From positions 1-14,030 of the forward strand of contig JAKEHC010000096.1 of assembly GCA_022615255.1 (NCBI GenBank): a DNA stretch of 14,030 nucleotides, read 5' to 3'. Positions 13,362 to 14,030 of the stretch are shown here, piece by piece. The DNA comes from Candidatus Dadabacteria bacterium (GTDB lineage: Bacteria; Desulfobacterota_D; UBA1144; Nemesobacterales; CSP1-2). Made by a program: the position numbers and the translations under genes. The first letter of the stretch is position 1. Each line of letters begins with the position of its first letter. Below the pieces are notes generated by a model. That model was not told the origin of the DNA. It made no database searches and worked only from the letters and a program-made list of their open reading frames with translations.

Positions 13362-13871
13362 ATGGTAATTGTTCGTCAAGAAAAACCAGAGGACGCCGTC
13401 TCTGTCGGATGTGTTAACGAGCAGGCGTTTGGGCGTCTGTCTGAGGGAGACCTTGTAGATAAGCTTCGTAGACGGGGTAAGATAACGCTATCTCTCGTTG
13501 CAGTGGAAGACGACCGCATAATAGGACACATACTTTTCAGCCCTGTGACGATCCAAGCAGAGAAGAGTTTATTCTATGGCTTAGCACTCGCTCCAATTGC
13601 TGTTTTGCCGGAGTTTCAGAAGCGAGGGATAGGGTCACTTCTGGTAAAGACAGGTTTAGAGAAGTGCAGGGAAGCTGGCTACGATTGGGTCGTGGTGCTT
13701 GGGGATCCTGGGTATTACCATCGTTTCGGTTTTGTTCCAGCAAGCAACTATGGCTTTAAGTGTGAATTTGACGTTCCTGACGAGGTATTTATGGCTATAG
13801 AGTTGAGGAAAGGCGTGTTTAATGGCTTTTCAGGGACGGTAAGGTATCAGTCGGAGTTTAATGAGCTATAA
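13362..13871 (+). CDS. GNAT-family N-acetyltransferase, YhbS-like
   Basis: A 169-residue acetyl-CoA-dependent acetyltransferase. The fold order is visible: R5-Q-E-K-P-E-D at the first strand, V-A-V-E-D-D-R-I-I-G-H-I (46-57), L-A-P-I-A-V-L-P-E-F-Q86-K-R-G-I-G (76-91) with the Q-x-x-G-x-G pyrophosphate-binding turn, and V-V-V-L-G-D-P-G-Y-Y-H-R-F-G-F (110-124), which is characteristic of the YhbS/COG3153 group. The acetyl acceptor is unknown for most of this group. The protein is cytoplasmic. The ATG has only a weak GAG at about 8 bases. It follows the DUF4159 gene by 69 bases on the same strand and may be co-transcribed; no terminator lies between them. Confidence 0.92.
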   Translation: MVIVRQEKPEDAVSVGCVNEQAFGRLSEGDLVDKLRRRGKITLSLVAVEDDRIIGHILFSPVTIQAEKSLFYGLALAPIAVLPEFQKRGIGSLLVKTGLEKCREAGYDWVVVLGDPGYYHRFGFVPASNYGFKCEFDVPDEVFMAIELRKGVFNGFSGTVRYQSEFNEL

Positions 13872-13948
13872 AAACTTAAATGATTGGTGACGCTTACATC
13901 TCGATGTTGGGCGTATTATATTAATCTATGGAGCTTGTCTAGAACAGC

Positions 13949-13976
13949 ATAATAAAATAAGCTGATTCTATGTCAA
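13949..13976 (-). promoter_or_regulatory. Isolated promoter-like sequence pointing left
   Basis: Minus-strand TTGACA (13971-13976), 16-base spacer, TATTAT (13949-13954): 11 of 12 consensus positions. No minus-strand gene lies downstream; the predicted start near 13942 would run antisense into the acetyltransferase gene. The remaining bases 13872-14030 show no gene. Confidence 0.3.
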
Positions 13977-14030
13977 GCAAGCGGATAAAAAATAGAATTT
14001 ATCTATAAACCTAAAATTCTAAAAAGCGGA

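Overview
The window reads as a piece of a moderately AT-rich Gram-negative bacterial chromosome. The Gram-negative reading rests on a lipoprotein, a Sec-exported protein and a twin-arginine-exported DUF4159 protein. Rho with a long N-terminal domain and the Rrf2-SufBCD-SufU-Rieske-SufS cluster would fit an uncultured Desulfobacterota/Dadabacteria-like or Nitrospirota-like lineage. That placement is inference; there is no rRNA or tRNA here to settle it. No phage, transposase or CRISPR is visible.

Layout, left to right. Positions 2-79 look like the tail of a + strand gene. Two minus-strand genes follow, an exported protein of unknown family (318-1283) and a lipoprotein (1368-1940). The lipoprotein promoter is back-to-back with, and overlaps, the promoter of rho (+, 2139-3458). 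Downstream of rho a strong bidirectional terminator (3652-3697) is shared with a convergent mini-gene at 3717-3776. This mini-gene encodes a 19-residue, lysine/glycine-repeat peptide and has its own near-consensus promoter, a 5'-UTR attenuator-like hairpin and an almost perfect extended Shine-Dalgarno. It is the most unusual object in the window. About 545 bp without an ordinary gene follows, holding short direct and inverted repeats.

From 10620 down to 4322 lies a minus-strand iron-sulfur cluster assembly operon: Rrf2-family regulator, sufB, sufC, sufD, sufU, a Rieske-type ferredoxin and sufS. SufS would take sulfur from cysteine, SufU would accept it, and SufBCD is the ATP-driven scaffold on which the cluster is built. 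The Rrf2 protein has three cysteines suited to hold a cluster and is probably the feedback sensor. Upstream on the same strand are an 86-residue helical protein and a class V aminotransferase that resembles SufS but lacks its catalytic cysteine. To the right, on the + strand after a structured repeat-like intergenic element, are a twin-arginine-exported DUF4159 protein and a GNAT acetyltransferase.

Starts were moved from the longest ORF to internal starts with better Shine-Dalgarno placement for the lipoprotein, the Rieske protein, SufU, SufD, SufB and, with weaker support, the SufS-like aminotransferase.
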